In this document: in pieces, positions 17,597 through 26,701 of the stretch
Layout of the letters: each line of letters begins with the position of its first letter
Numbering within the stretch: the first letter of the stretch is position 1
NCBI GenBank assembly: GCA_910586755.1
Contig: CAJUJM010000043.1
Coordinates: 42,128 to 106,127 of the forward strand
Reading direction: 5' to 3'
Source: an uncultured Lachnospiraceae bacterium
Lineage (GTDB): Bacteria; Bacillota; Clostridia; Lachnospirales; Lachnospiraceae
DNA length: 64,000 bases
Position numbers and translations under genes: made by a program
Notes under the pieces: generated by a model
Databases searched by the model: none
What the model was told of the DNA's origin: nothing
Seen by the model: only the letters and a program-made list of their open reading frames with translations

Positions 17597-18919
17597 TTAC
17601 TCTAAGTTTGCAAAATATTCTACACAGATTGCATCGGTATCTTTAATGAAGGTATCAATATCCCCTGACAAAATCAGCTGCTGCAAGGGAGCTTCCCAGC
17701 TCTTTCTGAAGCCTGCAGGCCAATATACAGACGGGGTAAAGAATGCGTCGCCGGAATTCAGCTTGTCTGCCATAGCCTGAAGCTGAGGACGATTATACTC
17801 TACAGTCTCGATAACCGGCGGGTTCTGCTCATTGTCTGCATAGAACTGAGCGGTCTCTGCAGATGCCATGTATTCTAAGAACTTTAATGCTGCTTCCTTG
17901 TTCTCGCAAGCCTCGGTAATGGAAAGGGCGGTATCAATGCTGGCTGCTACCTTCGCGTCTCCGCCAGTGGGGTTGGGAACTGCAATCATCTCAATATCCA
18001 GCTCCGGATTTAAGTTTAAGATGGTCTGGATGCCCCAGCTTCCGTAGAAGATCATAGCGGCCTTTTCGGTTGCCATATCATTAAATGCATCCTCGTAGCC
18101 TGCGCCCAGAGTATCTACCTGGCCGTACTCTCTTACCTGAAGCATAGCCTCTGCCATCTGGCGAACCTCTGTCTCGGTGGACCAATCGGACTCGCCCTTC
18201 CCAACCTTGGTAATCTGGGAGGTAATATCATTGTTGATAACGCCGATTAAGCGCTCTGCCATCTGGCCTAACTGCTCGGTGGACTTGTCATAAAATGCGA
18301 AAGGCTGTATGCCATTTGCCTTTAAAGTCTCAGCAGCAGCAATCAGCTCATCCCAGGTCTGGGGCTTCTCAATGCCGTTCTCTTCTAACAGGCGGTTATT
18401 TACGATAATACCATAAGCACTCATGGTCATAGACAGGGAGTAATCCTTACCATCATACTTGGCAATGTCTCTGGTTCCCGGAGCCACCACATCTAAAAAT
18501 GCCTGATCGGAAATGTCCATCAAAGCTCCGTCTCTCATCAGATCGCGGTAGAACTTTTCAGCCGGCCAGATGGTAACAATGTCGGGATAATCGTTGGAAG
18601 CGATTCTGGTTACCAGCGCAGTCTCCGGATCCGGAACGCTGGTCAGCTCAATCTTAATACCCGGGTTCTTGGACTCAAAGTCTGCAATCATCTCTTTAAA
18701 AATGTCCACTACGTTGGTTTTCTGTAAATACAGCTCCAGAACTACCTCTTCACCGGAAGCTGCCTCTGTAGCAGGAGCCTCTGTGCCAGCCGCAGGGGCT
18801 TCTGTGCCGCCCGCTGCAGGAGCCGCCGTGGTTGCCGCGGTCTCACCGCCGCCGCATCCGGCTAACAGGGAGCAGGCCATAAGTGCTGCTGTTGCAAGGG
18901 ATAATACTCGTTTCTTCAT
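17597..18919 (-). CDS. Sugar ABC transporter substrate-binding lipoprotein
   Basis: A 440-residue family 1 extracellular solute-binding protein. The signal peptide ends in lipobox LLAGCGGG, followed by a Thr/Ala/Glu linker with three degenerate APA(A/T)GTE repeats, then the binding fold (SAYGIIVNNRLL, GSWGIQ). First gene of the leftward operon with two permeases, the phosphodiesterase and the metallo-hydrolase. Its promoter faces the sulfatase gene and contains an inverted repeat between -35 and -10, a likely site for the ROK repressor of the divergent operon. Confidence 0.93.
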   Translation of the reverse strand: MKKRVLSLATAALMACSLLAGCGGGETAATTAAPAAGGTEAPAAGTEAPATEAASGEEVVLELYLQKTNVVDIFKEMIADFESKNPGIKIELTSVPDPETALVTRIASNDYPDIVTIWPAEKFYRDLMRDGALMDISDQAFLDVVAPGTRDIAKYDGKDYSLSMTMSAYGIIVNNRLLEENGIEKPQTWDELIAAAETLKANGIQPFAFYDKSTEQLGQMAERLIGVINNDITSQITKVGKGESDWSTETEVRQMAEAMLQVREYGQVDTLGAGYEDAFNDMATEKAAMIFYGSWGIQTILNLNPELDIEMIAVPNPTGGDAKVAASIDTALSITEACENKEAALKFLEYMASAETAQFYADNEQNPPVIETVEYNRPQLQAMADKLNSGDAFFTPSVYWPAGFRKSWEAPLQQLILSGDIDTFIKDTDAICVEYFANLE

Positions 18920-18973
18920 AACTCTCTTTCCTTCCTCTCTTTGTTTTTGTGAATTCAGATTGTTTATGGTTCT

Positions 18974-19002
18974 ATATTAGCAAGTAACACTTACTAAGTC
19001 AA
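18974..19002 (-). promoter_or_regulatory. Sigma-A promoter of the ABC/phosphodiesterase operon
   Basis: Minus strand: TTGACT (18997-19002), 17-base spacer, TAATAT (18974-18979), 55 bases upstream of the lipoprotein start. Confidence 0.7.
18977..18997. promoter_or_regulatory. Candidate ROK operator in the -35/-10 spacer
   Basis: Imperfect inverted repeat TTAGCAAG-TAACA-CTTACTAA fills the spacer of the promoter. A related TTAGTAA occurs at 19147-19153 near the sulfatase -10 box. Binding here would block the polymerase. Confidence 0.45.
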
Positions 19003-19114
19003 GTATATTTTTTTAAAAAACCAAGAATATTTTATAGTTGGGATATCAATATCTTTTTCTTTTTTGTACATTTTCCCCGTTTTATTCTATTCTTTTTACT
19101 TATCCCTTTACTTT

Positions 19115-19146
19115 TTGCCGGAAATATTGTATATTTTTTATATAAT
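19115..19146 (+). promoter_or_regulatory. Promoter region of the sulfatase operon
   Basis: A consensus -10 TATAAT (19141-19146) lies 66 bases before the sulfatase start. The best -35, TTGCCG (19115-19120), is 20 bases away and weak. The remainder of 18920-19212 is AT-rich with no other recognisable feature. Confidence 0.4.
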
Positions 19147-19160
19147 GTTAGTAATCTATC

Positions 19161-19181
19161 TTTACCTACTTTCGTAGTAAA
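19161..19181. promoter_or_regulatory. Inverted repeat in the sulfatase leader
   Basis: TTTA-c-CTAC-TTTC-GTAG-TAAA: an inverted repeat with one bulged base, beginning about 15 bases after the -10 box, in operator position. It may be a second target of the ROK protein. Confidence 0.35.
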
Positions 19182-19212
19182 AAGCAGGCATTATTTTAGA
19201 ATGGAGGTTTTT

Positions 19213-20709
19213 ATGGCACAATCAATTCTTGAAAAAAGACCAAATATCGTGTTAATTATGTGTGATCAAATGCGGGGAGACTGTATGGGCATTGCCGGGC
19301 ATCCGGATGTAAAGACCCCTTACTTAGATTCTCTGGCAGCGGAAGGAACTTATTTCCCCAACGCCTACAGCGCCTGTCCCAGCTGCATCCCGGCCAGAGC
19401 CGCTTTGTTTACCGGTCTGTCCCAGGAGCACCACGGCCGGGTAGGCTATGAGGATGGCATCGACTGGAATTATGAAAATATGCTTCCTCAGGCTCTGGCC
19501 AATGCCGGGTATCACACAGAAGCCGTGGGAAAACTCCACGTTCATCCCCCGTTAAAGAGATGCGGTTTTCACAACCTGACCCTTCACGACGGTTATATTG
19601 GTTTTTACCGAAACCCGGAGCGCCCCGCCAGAGAGTATCAATTGTTCCATGACAGCTACCTGGACTTTTTAAAAAACCGTTGCGGACACAATGCTGATAT
19701 CAATGATTCCGGACTGGAATGTAACTCTTTTATTGCCCGTCCATGGCCATATGATGAGATGAGCCATCCCACCAACTGGACTGTTTCGGAAAGCATCCGT
19801 TTCCTGGAAAAGCGGGACAGGGACAAACCCTTTTTCCTTATGACTTCTTTTGTGCGCCCTCATCCTCCCCTGGATGCCCCCAAAAATTATCAGGATCTCT
19901 ATCTTCACAGGGACTTGTCAACTCCTGCTATGGGAGACTGGGAAAATTTTGAAAAGGAAGCCGCTGCCGTCGGCCCCATGTATGACTCTGCTTACGGCAC
20001 CGCGGATCCGGAGCTTAAGCGTCAGGCCATGGCCGGATACTACGCTTGTATTACTCATATGGATCACCAGATAGGGCGGCTGATTCAGGCCCTTTACCGG
20101 GAACAGGTATTAGAAGATACCGTTATTTTGTTTGTCTCTGACCATGGAGAACTGCTGTTTGACCATGGGCTTTTCCGCAAGGTACAGCCTTTTGAGGGCA
20201 GTGTGCGTATCCCGTTTTTAATGCGGGTGGGCAAACATCTTACCGGCCTTCCTCAGGTTCCGGTATGTTCCGATCTGGTGGAGCTTCGGGACGTGCTTCC
20301 CACCCTTTTGTCTGCAGCAGGCGCTCCGTCGCCTTCCTATACAGACGGACTGGACCTGATGCCGGCCCTCTTTGGGAAAAGCCATAAGACCCGCTCCTTC
20401 CTTCATGGAGAGCACAGCGGCGGCGCTCTGTCCAATCATTATATTGTTACGGAAAAAGATAAGTATATTTGGTATAGTCAGACTGGAAAAGAATTGTATT
20501 TTGCGTTACAATCAGATAGAAAAGAATTACACAACCGGATTCAGGATGACGATGTAAAAGATCGTGTAGAAGAGCTGCGCGCTCTTCTGATAAAGGAGCT
20601 GAACGGGCGGGAAGAAGGTTACACCGACGGCTGCCGGCTTATTTCCGGCAGGAAGCCGCTGTCTGGCCTGTCCATTCTGTCTGCCGGTAGACAGGAGCAA
20701 AATCTATGA
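19213..20709 (+). CDS. Cys-type sulfatase
   Basis: A 498-residue arylsulfatase-type hydrolase that removes sulfate esters. ATG 19213 is chosen because the upstream in-frame ATG at 19201 is itself part of the ATGGAGG ribosome site. Metal-binding DQMRGD lies near 18-23, and the signature SCIPARAALFTG gives C58, which must be oxidised to formylglycine, with P60 and R62. Later ligands are in FVSDHGE. No signal peptide, so it acts on an imported sulfated sugar. The stop overlaps the ROK gene (ATGA). No maturation enzyme (anSME or FGE) is in the window. Confidence 0.92.
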   Translation: MAQSILEKRPNIVLIMCDQMRGDCMGIAGHPDVKTPYLDSLAAEGTYFPNAYSACPSCIPARAALFTGLSQEHHGRVGYEDGIDWNYENMLPQALANAGYHTEAVGKLHVHPPLKRCGFHNLTLHDGYIGFYRNPERPAREYQLFHDSYLDFLKNRCGHNADINDSGLECNSFIARPWPYDEMSHPTNWTVSESIRFLEKRDRDKPFFLMTSFVRPHPPLDAPKNYQDLYLHRDLSTPAMGDWENFEKEAAAVGPMYDSAYGTADPELKRQAMAGYYACITHMDHQIGRLIQALYREQVLEDTVILFVSDHGELLFDHGLFRKVQPFEGSVRIPFLMRVGKHLTGLPQVPVCSDLVELRDVLPTLLSAAGAPSPSYTDGLDLMPALFGKSHKTRSFLHGEHSGGALSNHYIVTEKDKYIWYSQTGKELYFALQSDRKELHNRIQDDDVKDRVEELRALLIKELNGREEGYTDGCRLISGRKPLSGLSILSAGRQEQNL

Positions 20710-21902
20710 AAAAAACCGTAAATACCAGCCACGTCCGCTTTATTAATTTAAGAGCGGTTTTGGATGCCATCTATCATCAGGAAAGCATCTCAAAGGCCGA
20801 GCTTGCCAGAATGTTGAACATGAGCAAGCCTTCTATGGCAGATAACGTGACGGATTTGCTGGAAATCGGAATTATCCGGGAAATCGGCGAGGGAGCCTGC
20901 GGAAAAGGCGGCGGCCGGAAACCGACTCTCTTAAGTTTCTGCGATGATTTCAAATACATTATTGCTATGGATTTCCACTACCACCACTCCTTTTTTGCCC
21001 TGAGCAATTTAAAGGGGAAGGTGTTAAACGAGTTTACCATCCATCAGACCCCCATGTCCAATTTTCGGGCATGGACTCAGATGTGCGTCAATGCAGTATC
21101 CACCTTGCTGTCAGCTCAAAATATTACCAGCCAGGATCTTGCCGCCATCGCCGTGTCGGCTCCCGGAATTTTAAATACCAAAGAGGATCAGTACATTATA
21201 AGCTCTAAGTTCGGGGAATTTAACGTGGCCTATCTGGAAAAAGAATTAAAGCAGGCTTTTCAGGCACCGGTTCTTATTAAAAACAGCACCAACGCGGCGG
21301 CGTTAGGGGAATTTTACTATGGTTCCGGCCAGAATTGCGAAAATCTTCTCTATGTCAGCTGCGGCCAGGGCGTAGGCTCCGGCCTGATTCTCCGGGGAAA
21401 GCTTTATGAGGGAAGTCATCTGGCGGCCGGAGAGTTTGGTTTTTTTGTGACGCCGGACAATCTGGAATCCAAAACCGGCGGCCGTCTGGAGGATCGGATC
21501 TCTATTGACAGCATCCTGGAAGCCATTAACAGCGGGCTGGAAGCGGAACAAGCTGTCTCCGGCCAGAGCCGGGAAGGGGGCAAGGTTTCTTTTCCGGCAA
21601 TGATTGAGCGTTGGAAAAGCAAAGACCCTTATATTCAGCCCTTTGTAGACAAGATTTGTCTGGAGCTGGGCTGTGCCGTCACAAGCCTTCAGTCTTTTTT
21701 TGACTGCCAGCTCATCATTATAGGAGGGGAATACCTGGCTTTTGCAGAGCAGATGATCCCCGAGATCAACCGGCTGGTTCAGTCCTGCTGCCCTATTCCG
21801 GTTCCGGTTGTAGCTGCATCTTTAGGGGATAACGGTACGGTTCTGGGACTCATTGCCACCTGCCGGGAGTTTTACTTTAAGAATATTTGCAGCAGAGAAT
21901 AG
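20706..21902 (+). CDS. ROK-family transcriptional repressor (NagC/XylR type)
   Basis: A 398-residue regulator: winged helix at about 15-80 (SISKAELARMLNMSKPSMAD), then a ROK sugar-kinase-like domain with NSTNAAALGEFYYG and HLAAGEFGFF. The Zn-binding Cys cluster that usually follows the GExGH-type motif in ROK proteins is missing (the stretch reads TPDNLESKTGGRLED), and the ATP-site motifs are weak, which suits a pure sensor. It is translationally coupled to the sulfatase (ATGA overlap) and probably controls both divergent operons. Confidence 0.9.
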   Translation: MKKTVNTSHVRFINLRAVLDAIYHQESISKAELARMLNMSKPSMADNVTDLLEIGIIREIGEGACGKGGGRKPTLLSFCDDFKYIIAMDFHYHHSFFALSNLKGKVLNEFTIHQTPMSNFRAWTQMCVNAVSTLLSAQNITSQDLAAIAVSAPGILNTKEDQYIISSKFGEFNVAYLEKELKQAFQAPVLIKNSTNAAALGEFYYGSGQNCENLLYVSCGQGVGSGLILRGKLYEGSHLAAGEFGFFVTPDNLESKTGGRLEDRISIDSILEAINSGLEAEQAVSGQSREGGKVSFPAMIERWKSKDPYIQPFVDKICLELGCAVTSLQSFFDCQLIIIGGEYLAFAEQMIPEINRLVQSCCPIPVPVVAASLGDNGTVLGLIATCREFYFKNICSRE

Positions 21903-21956
21903 CCGCGGCTTCCCCTCCGCGCTGTTCTCCGCCTGTTACAGAAAGAGAGGCTTATT

Positions 21957-23234
21957 ATGTTTCGTTTTAAACGCCATGGGCAGTATGGTCTGATTTTATT
22001 TCTGCTCTGCTGGATCTCTTATTTTTCTACTTATATAGGACGGCAGAATTATTCTGCAGTTATGGCGGAAATTATTCAGGCAGAAGGCTATTTAAACCGG
22101 ACCTGCGGCCTGGTGGGCACCGGTTTTTTTATCTGCTACGGCCTGGGACAGGTCTTCAGCGGATTTTTAGGAGATCGCTGGAATCCCAAATGGATGATTT
22201 TTATAGGCATTGCCATTTCTGCCATTGTCAATGGTGTTATGGCCTTTTTGCAGTCGCCGGAGGCTATGGTGGCGGTGTGGTGTTTAAACGGCGCCGCCCA
22301 GTCTATGACCTGGTCTCCCATTCTCCGGATTTTCTCTGAGTATTTGCCGGAGGATCAGCAAAAAAGCGCCTGCGTCAATATCGCCACCACTTATCCGGCG
22401 GCGGTATTTCTCACCTATCCTCTGTGCTCTCTCATTGTGTACCAGTTGGGTTGGCGCAGCGTGTTTACCTTTACCGCAGCCTTTATGGGAATTGTTGCCG
22501 CGGTGTGGATCATTGGTTTTTCCTGGGTGGAACGGGCGGCAGTTGGCAGCCGCGCCGCCACAAGTCCTTCCCCGGCCAGATCCGCCATCGGCCCTTCTTC
22601 CTTAAAACCCCACCCGGAACATGATACCTCCGGATTTTCTTTTACTCCGGCTATTGTCCTGATGCTGGCCCTCATCGGCGGCTCTCTCATGGTTCAGGGA
22701 GCTCTCCGGGACGGAATCACCAACTGGGTTCCGTCTTATCTGTCTAATACCTACCGGGTGGGAACCTTTATCGCCATTTTCGCCACTACTTTCCTTCCCT
22801 TTATCAACCTGTTCGGGGTGTATGCAGCTAATTTTGTTTATCGGAAATGGAAGAAAAACGAATTGGAAACCAGCCTGATTCTGTTTCTGGCGGCCTTTGT
22901 CTTTCTGGTATGCCTGGTATTAACAGAAGGGGTGCATTTGTTTTTATCCCTGCTGTTTTTCTCCCTGACCACCTCCTGTATGATGGGCGTCAATATGATG
23001 CTGGTCAGCTTTGTCCCCACCAATTTCATCCGCTGGGGCCGGGTATCCACCATCTCCGGCCTGTTAAATTCCACTGTTTATATCGGAAGCAGCATCGCCA
23101 CCTACGGCCTGGGCGCTGTGGCGGATCTTTACGGCTGGCCGGTGCTGATCCGTTTCTTAAGCGTGGCCTGCCTGGCAGGCGTGGTTTTCTGCCTGCTGGC
23201 GTCGCCGGGGTGGAAAAGGTTTCTTAAGAGCTGA
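21957..23234 (+). CDS. MFS transporter, organophosphate:Pi antiporter (GlpT/UhpT)-like
   Basis: Inner-membrane carrier of 425 residues with about 12 hydrophobic segments. The first helix and loop (YFSTYIGRQNYSAVM) and FICYGLGQVFSGFLGDRWNPK resemble the OPA branch of the major facilitator superfamily, which exchanges sugar phosphates or glycerol phosphate. A hydrophilic central loop lies near residues 195-225. It follows the ROK gene by 54 bases and closes the sulfatase operon, so it may bring in the sulfated or phosphorylated substrate. Transport specificity is inference. Confidence 0.82.
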   Translation: MFRFKRHGQYGLILFLLCWISYFSTYIGRQNYSAVMAEIIQAEGYLNRTCGLVGTGFFICYGLGQVFSGFLGDRWNPKWMIFIGIAISAIVNGVMAFLQSPEAMVAVWCLNGAAQSMTWSPILRIFSEYLPEDQQKSACVNIATTYPAAVFLTYPLCSLIVYQLGWRSVFTFTAAFMGIVAAVWIIGFSWVERAAVGSRAATSPSPARSAIGPSSLKPHPEHDTSGFSFTPAIVLMLALIGGSLMVQGALRDGITNWVPSYLSNTYRVGTFIAIFATTFLPFINLFGVYAANFVYRKWKKNELETSLILFLAAFVFLVCLVLTEGVHLFLSLLFFSLTTSCMMGVNMMLVSFVPTNFIRWGRVSTISGLLNSTVYIGSSIATYGLGAVADLYGWPVLIRFLSVACLAGVVFCLLASPGWKRFLKS

Positions 23235-23290
23235 CTCTATTTCGCATACGTAAATCTTATATAGCGCGTCAGAAGGCAAAGACATAAAAA

Positions 23291-23325
23291 GACCCATCAG
23301 CTTGCTCATCGGCTCCTGATGGGTC
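23291..23325 (-). terminator. Rho-independent terminator of the GH3 operon
   Basis: Arms GACCCATCAG (23291-23300) and CTGATGGGTC (23316-23325); on the minus strand the stem is followed by TTTTTATG. It also lies 56 bases after the MFS stop and may act in both directions. Confidence 0.75.
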
Positions 23326-23369
23326 AAATGATGATTGCACAAGCAATCAGTTTTAGCTAAGAAGCAGGC

Positions 23370-25823
23370 CTACTGTTCTATCATACGGACAAGTTTAAGA
23401 ATATGCCCTGCACACCAGCGAATGCTTTTTTCAGATAACCATCCTTTTTCAAATGCTCTTCGAATATCTCTGTCATCATTTTCATTCCCAGGCATAATAA
23501 TATCATTTCCTGCTTCGGTACATTTCCAGGGAATACTTCCGTCTTTTGGCACAGTGGTGTTCCAATCAGACATGATAACGCCATTAAATCCCCATTCCTG
23601 GCGGGTAATTACTGTACACAAATCCTTACTGTTTGCAGAATAAATCCCATTGATTCGATTATAAGAGGTCATAATGGCAGCCGGATCGCTTTGTTTCACT
23701 GCAATTTCAAATCCACGAAGGTATATTTCCCGAAGGGCTCTTTCAGATACCCGTATATCTACATTCATACGATTATCCTCCTGATTGTTGCAGGCAAAAT
23801 GCTTGATTGTCACACCACACCCTTTTTGGCTTTGTACTCCCCTGGTTACTGCTGCCGCCATCACGCCAGTTAGCAATGGATCTTCTGAATAGTATTCAAA
23901 ATTCCTCCCGCATAGAGGATTTCTTTGGATGTTCATACCCGGTGCAAGCCACAGATCCACATGAAATTCTTTCATTTCTATTGCAATTGCTTTTCCAAAT
24001 TTCTCCAGTAATTTGTCATCCCAGCTTTGAGCCAGAGCTGTTCCCACCGGAAATGCTGTACAATATTGATAATATAGATCTGCATCCTCATGGCTGGTCA
24101 TGGACTCCAGATATCCATTTTCCAGGCTTCCAAGAACCCCTACTCCATAAACGGTGTCACTCCTTCGGTCTACTTCATAATTTTGTCTTAGCCTAAGTCC
24201 CGCCGGACCGTCTGCCATAATCAAAGACCGGATATTGTACTTTTTCTCCAACGCCTCTGTGGTTTCTCCCGCGGATCCGGGCACCCGCCGGCCTGCCGAT
24301 CCAAGAGTACTTGCATCCCGGGTAATATTTCCATATAAGATTGAAATCAAATCTTCTACCGGTTGTTCTTGAACACAATCATTAGAACACTCCCTGTGTT
24401 TCTCTTTTCCCGGGTTAAAAATATACTCTTGAATTCCCTGCTTTTCTGCCTCCTTAAGCCATATTTTCTCTCTGTCTTTAAGCACCGGCGACGCGCCCAG
24501 TTCCTCAAACTCTTCTTTCCTGGGACATACCGAATACGTCTTTTCAATCACTGTGTTTTCCGGTACATACAATGCTGCCGCCATAAAGAGGCACTGCGAA
24601 TGTTTTCCAAGCCAGAGTCCATATCTTCCTTTTTCTATCACCCACTCATGTGTCTCCTCAGAAAAACATGCCATCTGTTTCTGCTCAATTACAACCGTTA
24701 CTCTCTGAGATTCCCCCGGGTTCAGCAATCTTGTCTTGGCAAACCCTGCAAGCCTGTGATATTCTTTTGCCCTTCCGTTTTGCGGAAGGGTTATATATAT
24801 CTGCACAACCTCTCTGCCGGCATAATTATTGCCGGTATTTTCCACTACTGCGTCTACTTCTATTCTGTTTTCTTTAATTCTCAGCGCATCAAACTTCATT
24901 TCAAAAGATGTGTAAGAAAGTCCGTATCCAAAAGGAAACAGCGGTTTTATTCCAAAGCTGTCAAAATAGCGGTATCCCACATAAATGCCTTCTCTGTATT
25001 CGTCAAACTCTAAATTTTGATTCAAATATCCGAAGGTTTCTCCACAGGGATAGTCCTCATAACGTTTTGCCCAAGTGGCCGTAAGCCTACCTCCCGGAGC
25101 TGCTTTGCCCAGTAGTACATCCGCCACTGCGTGTCCGCCTTCCTGGCCAGGCTGAGATATTGCCAGGACAGCACGGATATACTCTGCCTCTTTCAGAATA
25201 TCCGTAAGTTCCACCGGCCCTCCCGTATTTAAAATTAGGATTGTCGGAATTTTCTTCTTGTTTAGGTATAAAAGATCTTCTGTCTCTCTATGGCTCAAAT
25301 AATAATCGCCACTTTCCTTTCTCCGATCTTTTCCTTCACCTGAGATACGGCTAATCACATAGATCGCCGCTTCTGCTCCTCTGATGTCATCCTCCTTGAC
25401 GATACGTCCTTCGGGAAGAGAGAAAGAATTGGCTGCATAAGCATCAAACGGATTCTCTACATGTCTTGCATCTTCAAGAACTTTTTCTCTCCATTTTTCT
25501 CTCGCTATATTGTATGTATTGCCGTATTCTTTCAGCCAGTTTTCGCTTACCAGTATAGCTCCCGCTTCTTTCATTCCCTGATAAATAGAAATGGTTTCCC
25601 GATTGTTTACGTCTCCGGAACCCGTGCCTCCCTTAATGGTTTTTACAGAGCCACTTCCAAGCAAAGCAATGGGCATATTCTTATTAATAGGAAGCATTCT
25701 TTCATTTTTCAGGAGAACCATCCCTTCTGCTGCTATTTTTCTTGCCAGAAGGCTATGTTCCTTCTCCCTTTTTGAAATTCCTGTGTCCAGCGTTCCACTA
25801 TGCATCCTTGTCATCTCTTTCAT
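23370..25823 (-). CDS. Beta-glucosidase, GH3, domain-permuted
   Basis: An 817-residue cytoplasmic glycoside hydrolase family 3 enzyme. The order of domains is reversed from standard GH3: the alpha/beta sandwich (KNERMLPINK, GGTGSGDVN) and fibronectin-III-like part come first (to about 440), and the TIM barrel is last (GPAGLRL near 535, APGMNIQRNPLCGRNFEYYSE, then the nucleophile D753 in GVIMSDW). This order is known for some Ruminococcus-type beta-glucosidases. It is the last gene of the ABC operon and would release glucose from the non-reducing ends of imported beta-glucan oligosaccharides, alongside the divergent GH94 phosphorylases. Confidence 0.9.
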   Translation of the reverse strand: MKEMTRMHSGTLDTGISKREKEHSLLARKIAAEGMVLLKNERMLPINKNMPIALLGSGSVKTIKGGTGSGDVNNRETISIYQGMKEAGAILVSENWLKEYGNTYNIAREKWREKVLEDARHVENPFDAYAANSFSLPEGRIVKEDDIRGAEAAIYVISRISGEGKDRRKESGDYYLSHRETEDLLYLNKKKIPTILILNTGGPVELTDILKEAEYIRAVLAISQPGQEGGHAVADVLLGKAAPGGRLTATWAKRYEDYPCGETFGYLNQNLEFDEYREGIYVGYRYFDSFGIKPLFPFGYGLSYTSFEMKFDALRIKENRIEVDAVVENTGNNYAGREVVQIYITLPQNGRAKEYHRLAGFAKTRLLNPGESQRVTVVIEQKQMACFSEETHEWVIEKGRYGLWLGKHSQCLFMAAALYVPENTVIEKTYSVCPRKEEFEELGASPVLKDREKIWLKEAEKQGIQEYIFNPGKEKHRECSNDCVQEQPVEDLISILYGNITRDASTLGSAGRRVPGSAGETTEALEKKYNIRSLIMADGPAGLRLRQNYEVDRRSDTVYGVGVLGSLENGYLESMTSHEDADLYYQYCTAFPVGTALAQSWDDKLLEKFGKAIAIEMKEFHVDLWLAPGMNIQRNPLCGRNFEYYSEDPLLTGVMAAAVTRGVQSQKGCGVTIKHFACNNQEDNRMNVDIRVSERALREIYLRGFEIAVKQSDPAAIMTSYNRINGIYSANSKDLCTVITRQEWGFNGVIMSDWNTTVPKDGSIPWKCTEAGNDIIMPGNENDDRDIRRAFEKGWLSEKSIRWCAGHILKLVRMIEQ

Positions 25824-25851
25824 AAAATCTCTATTTTCCTTTTCCTGCTCT

Positions 25852-26697
25852 TTATTCTTTTACGCCTCCTAAAGTTACACCTGCAATAATATATTTAGAT
25901 AAAAGCAAATAGATCATTACAATCGGAACTATCGCTACCATGATCATCATATAAATTTTAGCGCTGTCGAAGTTCATATAATCTGCCCCCCGCAATGTGG
26001 CAATCAAAATAGGCACTGTTGCTTTATCTTTCGACTGAATCACTAATGCAGGAACAAAGTAATTGTTCCATGAGCCTACAAATGCAAAAATTGCCTGTAC
26101 TGCGATTGCCGGCTTCATGATCGGAATCACAATCTGATTAAATGTCCGGAATTCGCCGCTTCCGTCAATTCTTGCCGCTTCTACCAGCGATACAGGCAAG
26201 GACGACTGTATGTAACTGTACATAAAATAAAATACCGACGGAGAAGCAATAGATGGAATAATAAGCGGAAGGAGAGAATCATACATTCCCATATTCGTAA
26301 TTAACCGCAGAAATCCCATTGCAGTAACCTGTGTGGGCATAACAAGGATTGCCATAATAAATGTAAATGCAATCTTCTTCAATTTAAAGTCATACACATA
26401 TATTCCGTAAGCTGTCAGAGACGAAAAATATGTACAGAGCGCCGCTGAACATCCTGATACAATCAAGCTGTTGAAAATCCCCCTGAACATAGGAAAAGTC
26501 CCATCATTAGCAACCTTTTTCAGATTTTCGAAAAAATATTTTCCCGGCAATGCCGAAAATCCCTTTTGTAAATCTGCATGTGAACGTGTCGCATTAATGA
26601 CTAAAATGTAGAAGAAAAACAGACACATAAGTGACAAAATAATCAATACCAAATGTGCGATGATGCTCCTAAAAGCATTAGGCTCTTTTGATTTCAT
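25852..26697 (-). CDS. Carbohydrate ABC transporter permease, MalG-like
   Basis: Inner-membrane permease of 281 residues with six hydrophobic segments and the EAA loop (LVEAARIDGSGEFRTFNQIV). GGAGG precedes the start at 26697, four bases behind the partner permease. It ends LGGVKE. It belongs to a CUT1 importer without its own ATPase, whose cargo is likely a beta-gluco-oligosaccharide given the GH3 and GH94 neighbours. Confidence 0.93.
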   Translation of the reverse strand: MKSKEPNAFRSIIAHLVLIILSLMCLFFFYILVINATRSHADLQKGFSALPGKYFFENLKKVANDGTFPMFRGIFNSLIVSGCSAALCTYFSSLTAYGIYVYDFKLKKIAFTFIMAILVMPTQVTAMGFLRLITNMGMYDSLLPLIIPSIASPSVFYFMYSYIQSSLPVSLVEAARIDGSGEFRTFNQIVIPIMKPAIAVQAIFAFVGSWNNYFVPALVIQSKDKATVPILIATLRGADYMNFDSAKIYMMIMVAIVPIVMIYLLLSKYIIAGVTLGGVKE

Positions 26698-26701
26698 AGT
26701 C

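Noticed and set aside
24363..25013. A 216-codon plus-strand frame opposite the GH3 gene
   Set aside because: Composition is that of an antisense shadow (rich in Phe, Leu, Cys), without ribosome site or known motif.
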